In this document: piece by piece, positions 61,420 to 64,000 of the stretch
Layout of the letters: each line of letters begins with the position of its first letter
How positions within the stretch are numbered: position 1 is the stretch's first letter
Assembly: GCF_001536285.1 (NCBI RefSeq)
Contig: NZ_FAOZ01000010.1
Location: 1 to 64,000 of the forward strand
Origin: Parafrankia irregularis
GTDB lineage: Bacteria > Actinomycetota > Actinomycetes > Frankiales > Frankiaceae
DNA length: 64,000 nt
Direction: 5' to 3'
The notes under the pieces: model-generated
Told to the model about the DNA's origin: nothing
What the model saw: the letters and a program-made list of their open reading frames with translations, nothing else
Databases searched by the model: none
Position numbers and translations under genes: made by a program

Positions 61420-61453
61420 GCCGGACAGCCCGGGTCAACCCGGGCTGTCCGGC
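61420..61453. terminator. Long perfect hairpin downstream of the pyrimidine operon
   Basis: GCCGGACAGCCCGGGT and ACCCGGGCTGTCCGGC are perfect 16-bp arms around a 2-base centre (CA). It lies 335 bp after the LLM gene, so it may end that transcript or a short unseen one. No T-run follows. Confidence 0.5.
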
Positions 61454-61604
61454 ACCTCACCTCTGCCAGGAGTGGCCCTGGGCCGACCGACGGCACCGGC
61501 AGACCTCCGCCCGGCGGACGGGAGGCCCCGATGAGACCACCAATCGGTGTCGCCAGCGTTGGACCTGACCTCCGCGCACCCTCGAGCTCCCCCGGAACAC
61601 CTAC

Positions 61605-61639
61605 TTGCTTTAAAGCAATTTCCTATGGAAGAAAATTGC
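61605..61639. repeat. Nested palindromes in an A+T-rich island
   Basis: TTGCTTTAAAGCAA (61605-61618) is a perfect palindrome. Its right end begins a second inverted repeat, GCAATTT-N11-AAATTGC (61615-61639). The A+T content is far above that of the surroundings. Confidence 0.5.
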
Positions 61640-61935
61640 ATTCTCACCTATTTGGATCCGATCCAACTAGCCGTCCGGTTGGCTTGGCCACCAGTCCGAC
61701 ACATGGTGCCGCACGACCTCCATCAGGGGATGTCGATGAGGTCGCCGACGCCGTCTCCCACCCGCCAAAGGCGACCTCCGGAGCACCTTTAGCGCCTTGT
61801 TCGCAAGGTTTCGCCTAGCACGGCACGTCCATCGACCAGCCAGCCATGGTGGACCTTACGGAATTTGGCACTAGTTCAAGTTCATCCGGGACCTTGCGTC
61901 CCGGTTTGGCCAGTCCTAGGCTGCGCTGTGACCTG

Positions 61936-61949
61936 AGTGAGTGCTCACT
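61936..61949. promoter_or_regulatory. TetR-type operator candidate before the SDR gene
   Basis: AGTGAG-TG-CTCACT is a perfect 6-bp-arm palindrome about 108 bp upstream of the SDR start, similar in style to operators of actinobacterial TetR regulators of lipid genes. No TetR gene is adjacent. Confidence 0.4.
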
Positions 61950-62056
61950 GTTGAGAAACGCTCTCACGCCCATCGCCGGCGGCGACGAGATGCGCAGTCG
62001 GCCCGCGCCGACCGGGGTCGGAGTTCGGCGACGCCACATTCATCAGGGGAGGTGCT

Positions 62057-62875
62057 GTGCTTCTTGCCGGGAAGCTGGTTGTGGTCACTGGCGGCGGGAG
62101 TGGCATAGGTGCGGCGCTGGCCGTACGGGCTGCCGCGGAGGGCGCCAGCACCGTCGTGGTTTCCGATGTCAACCTGGCCGCGGCGAAACGAGTGGCCGAG
62201 ATTGCGGCAGCACAGGGCTGTCGAACGGAGGCCGTCCGCGTGGATGTCGCGGACCGGGCGGACATCGACAGCCTCATCCGCTGCACCGAAAAGGATTTCG
62301 GCCCTGTCGACGTGTTCTGCTCCAACGCCGGGATAGCCGTCGGTGCCGGCCTGGAAGCCCGGCCGCGCCAGTGGGCCGGGACCTGGTCCGTGAACGTCAT
62401 GGCTCACGTCCATGTCGCGCAGGCACTGCTCCCAGCCATGGTGGACCGCGGCTCGGGCGCATTGTTGATCACCGCTTCGGCCGCCGGGCTGCTTGGTCTC
62501 CCGGGCGACGCCCCCTACTCCGTAACGAAGGCTGCCGCGGTTGCTCTGGCGGAATGGCTCGCACTCAGTTACGGCGGCCGGGGCGTTCAGATCAGCGCGC
62601 TGTGCCCGCTGGGCGTCAACACGGACATGCTGAGGAACGGATTCGACTCCGGCCACCCGTCTGCGCGGGCGGTGGTGGCGAGCGCCCCGGTCCTGGAGCC
62701 CGAGCAGGTCGCCCGTTGCGCCTTTCAGGGCCTGGCGGCCAACCGCTTTCTGATCACGCCTCATCACGAGGTTGACGCGGCCTTTACGGAGAAGGCCGCA
62801 GACATCGACGAATGGCTGTCCGGAAGACGGGCATCCCTCTTCTCGGCTGCCAGCCGTACCAGTGGTGGTATCTAG
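62057..62875 (+). CDS. Short-chain dehydrogenase/reductase
   Basis: The 272-residue classical SDR has 'VVVTGGGSGIGAALAVRAA', 'CSNAGIAVGAG' (Asn-Ala-Gly), 'LITASAAGL' and catalytic 'YSVTKAAAVAL'. Asp in 'VVVSDVN' favours NAD(H). The GTG at 62057 follows AGGGGAGG. It is the first gene after a long control region. The PKS/nitronate-monooxygenase-like gene follows after 139 bp and may be co-transcribed. The substrate is unknown. Confidence 0.85.
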   Translation: MLLAGKLVVVTGGGSGIGAALAVRAAAEGASTVVVSDVNLAAAKRVAEIAAAQGCRTEAVRVDVADRADIDSLIRCTEKDFGPVDVFCSNAGIAVGAGLEARPRQWAGTWSVNVMAHVHVAQALLPAMVDRGSGALLITASAAGLLGLPGDAPYSVTKAAAVALAEWLALSYGGRGVQISALCPLGVNTDMLRNGFDSGHPSARAVVASAPVLEPEQVARCAFQGLAANRFLITPHHEVDAAFTEKAADIDEWLSGRRASLFSAASRTSGGI

Positions 62876-62920
62876 TTCCGACTGGCACCCTTCCCGATCA
62901 CGATTCAGTCGCAGGAACCC

Positions 62921-62954
62921 GATCTGATCTGCCTCGAGATCTGATCTGCCTCGA
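62921..62954. repeat. Perfect 17-bp tandem duplication
   Basis: GATCTGATCTGCCTCGA occurs twice with no spacer, 60 bp upstream of the last gene. It is a recent duplication by slippage, or a paired regulator site. Confidence 0.7.
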
Positions 62955-63014
62955 ACAACGCAGGCAGGAGCACCGGACTCGACCGGCTGACCCACGGACA
63001 CGAGGAAGTGACCT

Positions 63015-64000
63015 GTGAAATACGGCATGAAACACAGTCGAGACAGCGGATGCGACCAGATCGACAGGTCCCGGACAAATGTTCCGCGACGGGATCAGAT
63101 TATCGGAGTCAGTCCTTTCGGCCTACCAGATCCCAGACTGGTCGCCGCGGTCAGTGGCGCGGGAGCGCTGGGGGTGCTCGACCTCGGCCGCGACCCGACC
63201 AGGGCGGCCGCTGCGCTGCGTCTGACCTCACGGATTGCCGGTACCTCGTTCGGCATTCGCGTCTCCGAACCTGCACAGCTTTCCCGATATTACCTGGCCC
63301 AACACGAGGAAAAGATTGACACCGTGTTCTGGCCCGGCGATGCGCTGGCCGGCCCCGGTGGCAGGCGTCAGCTTGCCAGATTGAAGAAAGAGCTTCCCGA
63401 CACCCGGCTCCTGATCGAGATCACCAGCCTCAGTGAAGCGGCGACAGCGGTGGATGCGGGTGCCGACGGACTACTGGCACGGGGCAGCGAGGCCGGCGGT
63501 CGAATCGGCGAGCTCTCCTCCTTTGTCCTGCTGCAGCAGATTTTGGAAGCGGACCAGTTATGCCATGGAAGTTCCCCGCCGCCGGTGTGGTGCTGGGGCG
63601 GCGTGGGCTTACGGACGGCGGTGGCCGCGGTGGTCGGAGGCGCCGTCGGGGTGGTTCTGGATACCCAACTCGCCCTGCTCCGACAAGCCTCGACGCCGGC
63701 GCCCACCGCAGCCGCGCTGCGCAGGATGGACGGCACCGAGACCGTGACTGCCGGTGGTCATCGTGTCCACCAGTCGGCGGCTGCCAGGCGAACCAGGGGA
63801 AACGCTGAAAGCTGGCCCACCGAGGTGGTTGTCTCCAGCCTGGGCGGCGATGACCCCGACCTGCGGCTTCTGCCAGTGGGCGAGGACGTGTTCCTCGCCC
63901 GGGAGTTCGCCGCCCGGTTCGGGACGGTGGCAAAGGTGGTCCAGGCGATCCGTCAGGAGCTCGACACCACCGCGGACGCGGTGGGTCGCGGCGCCTCGGA
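63015..64000 (+). CDS. Nitronate-monooxygenase/PfaD-like domain protein, probably the N-terminus of a large synthase; incomplete
   Basis: The frame is open from the GTG at 63015 (GAGGAAG upstream) to the window edge, 328 codons. After about 30 residues it reads 'IIGVSPFGLPDPRLVAAVSG' and 'GALGVLDLGRDPTRAAAALR', then 'LIEITSLSEAATAVDAGADG', 'ARGSEAGGRIGELSSFVLLQ' and 'VWCWGGVGLRTAVAAVVGGA'. This is the TIM-barrel, FMN-binding fold of nitronate monooxygenases and of PfaD-type enoyl reductases. Such a domain stands at the N-terminus of some giant actinobacterial polyketide/polyunsaturated-fatty-acid-type synthases. The rest is outside the window, so a synthase is likely but not shown. Confidence 0.6.
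   Translation, partial: MKYGMKHSRDSGCDQIDRSRTNVPRRDQIIGVSPFGLPDPRLVAAVSGAGALGVLDLGRDPTRAAAALRLTSRIAGTSFGIRVSEPAQLSRYYLAQHEEKIDTVFWPGDALAGPGGRRQLARLKKELPDTRLLIEITSLSEAATAVDAGADGLLARGSEAGGRIGELSSFVLLQQILEADQLCHGSSPPPVWCWGGVGLRTAVAAVVGGAVGVVLDTQLALLRQASTPAPTAAALRRMDGTETVTAGGHRVHQSAAARRTRGNAESWPTEVVVSSLGGDDPDLRLLPVGEDVFLAREFAARFGTVAKVVQAIRQELDTTADAVGRGAS

Larger units (their letters stand above)
61086..62056. other. 970-bp non-coding region with several palindromes
   Basis: No gene with recognisable family or good start was found. From left to right it holds an A+T-rich spot (61160-61185), a terminator-like hairpin (61420-61453), and nested palindromes in an A+T-rich island (61605-61639). Then come the hairpin CCGGGAC-N5-GTCCCGG (61886-61904) and a TetR-like operator (61936-61949). 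Confidence 0.5.

Overview
The window is G+C-rich (visibly about 70%) with many GTG starts, dense operons and actinobacterial families: deazaflavin/F420-type oxidoreductases, a LytR-CpsA-Psr protein, MocR and TetR regulators, a eukaryotic-type Ser/Thr kinase, and paired CaiB/thiolase/DUF35 acyl-CoA genes. It reads as a chromosomal segment of a Frankia-like or related actinomycete. That assignment is an inference from gene content, not from a marker gene.

Layout. 1-9 kb: the N-terminal end of an IS30-type transposase, then acyl-CoA genes (EthD-like protein, two-domain CaiB/BaiF protein, acyl-CoA ligase, DUF35 protein, SCP2-type thiolase) and a DHA2 efflux pump. 9-17 kb: stand-alone genes (Nudix, proline-rich membrane protein, siderophore-interacting flavoprotein, DUF72, a TetR/efflux pair with a clear operator, a large sulfatase). 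17.4-32.9 kb: a compact specialised-metabolism locus. A fused 4-amino-4-deoxychorismate synthase and a PabC-like lyase should make p-aminobenzoate (PABA). Around them lie two adenylate-forming ligases, an O-methyltransferase, a DUF3050 haem-oxygenase-fold protein, two flavin hydroxylases (one a close PobA relative with an apparent ATT start), a MocR regulator, an efflux pump and an NmrA/epimerase-like protein. No NRPS or PKS carrier protein is present. 32.9-38.5 kb: signalling genes, namely a membrane GGDEF protein flanked by a direct repeat, and a 981-residue protein joining a Ser/Thr kinase to an extracellular family-5 solute-binding domain.

38.5-55.2 kb: two divergent operons that look like uptake and breakdown of a hydrophobic carboxylic acid. 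The leftward operon overlaps stop-to-start along most of its length (CaiB transferase, DUF35, thiolase-like aldolase candidate, aldehyde dehydrogenase, amidohydrolase, SDR, P450, deazaflavin-type reductase, TetR). The rightward operon has a branched-chain-type binding lipoprotein, an ABC protein with two permeases and an ATPase in one chain, a LivF ATPase, an acyl-CoA ligase, a cupin and an APH-like kinase, ending at a strong terminator. 55.3-61 kb: an LCP cell-wall protein, then a three-gene set (beta-ureidopropionase, dihydropyrimidinase, LLM-class oxidoreductase) that looks like a variant reductive pyrimidine pathway. 61-64 kb: about 970 bp of non-coding DNA with several palindromes, an SDR gene, and the start of a protein with a nitronate-monooxygenase/PfaD-like domain that runs off the end.

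The strongest candidates for undescribed biology are the carrier-free PABA locus, the kinase/solute-binding fusion, and the cysteine-less thiolase/DUF35 pair. All functions are read from motifs and context; no database search was possible.
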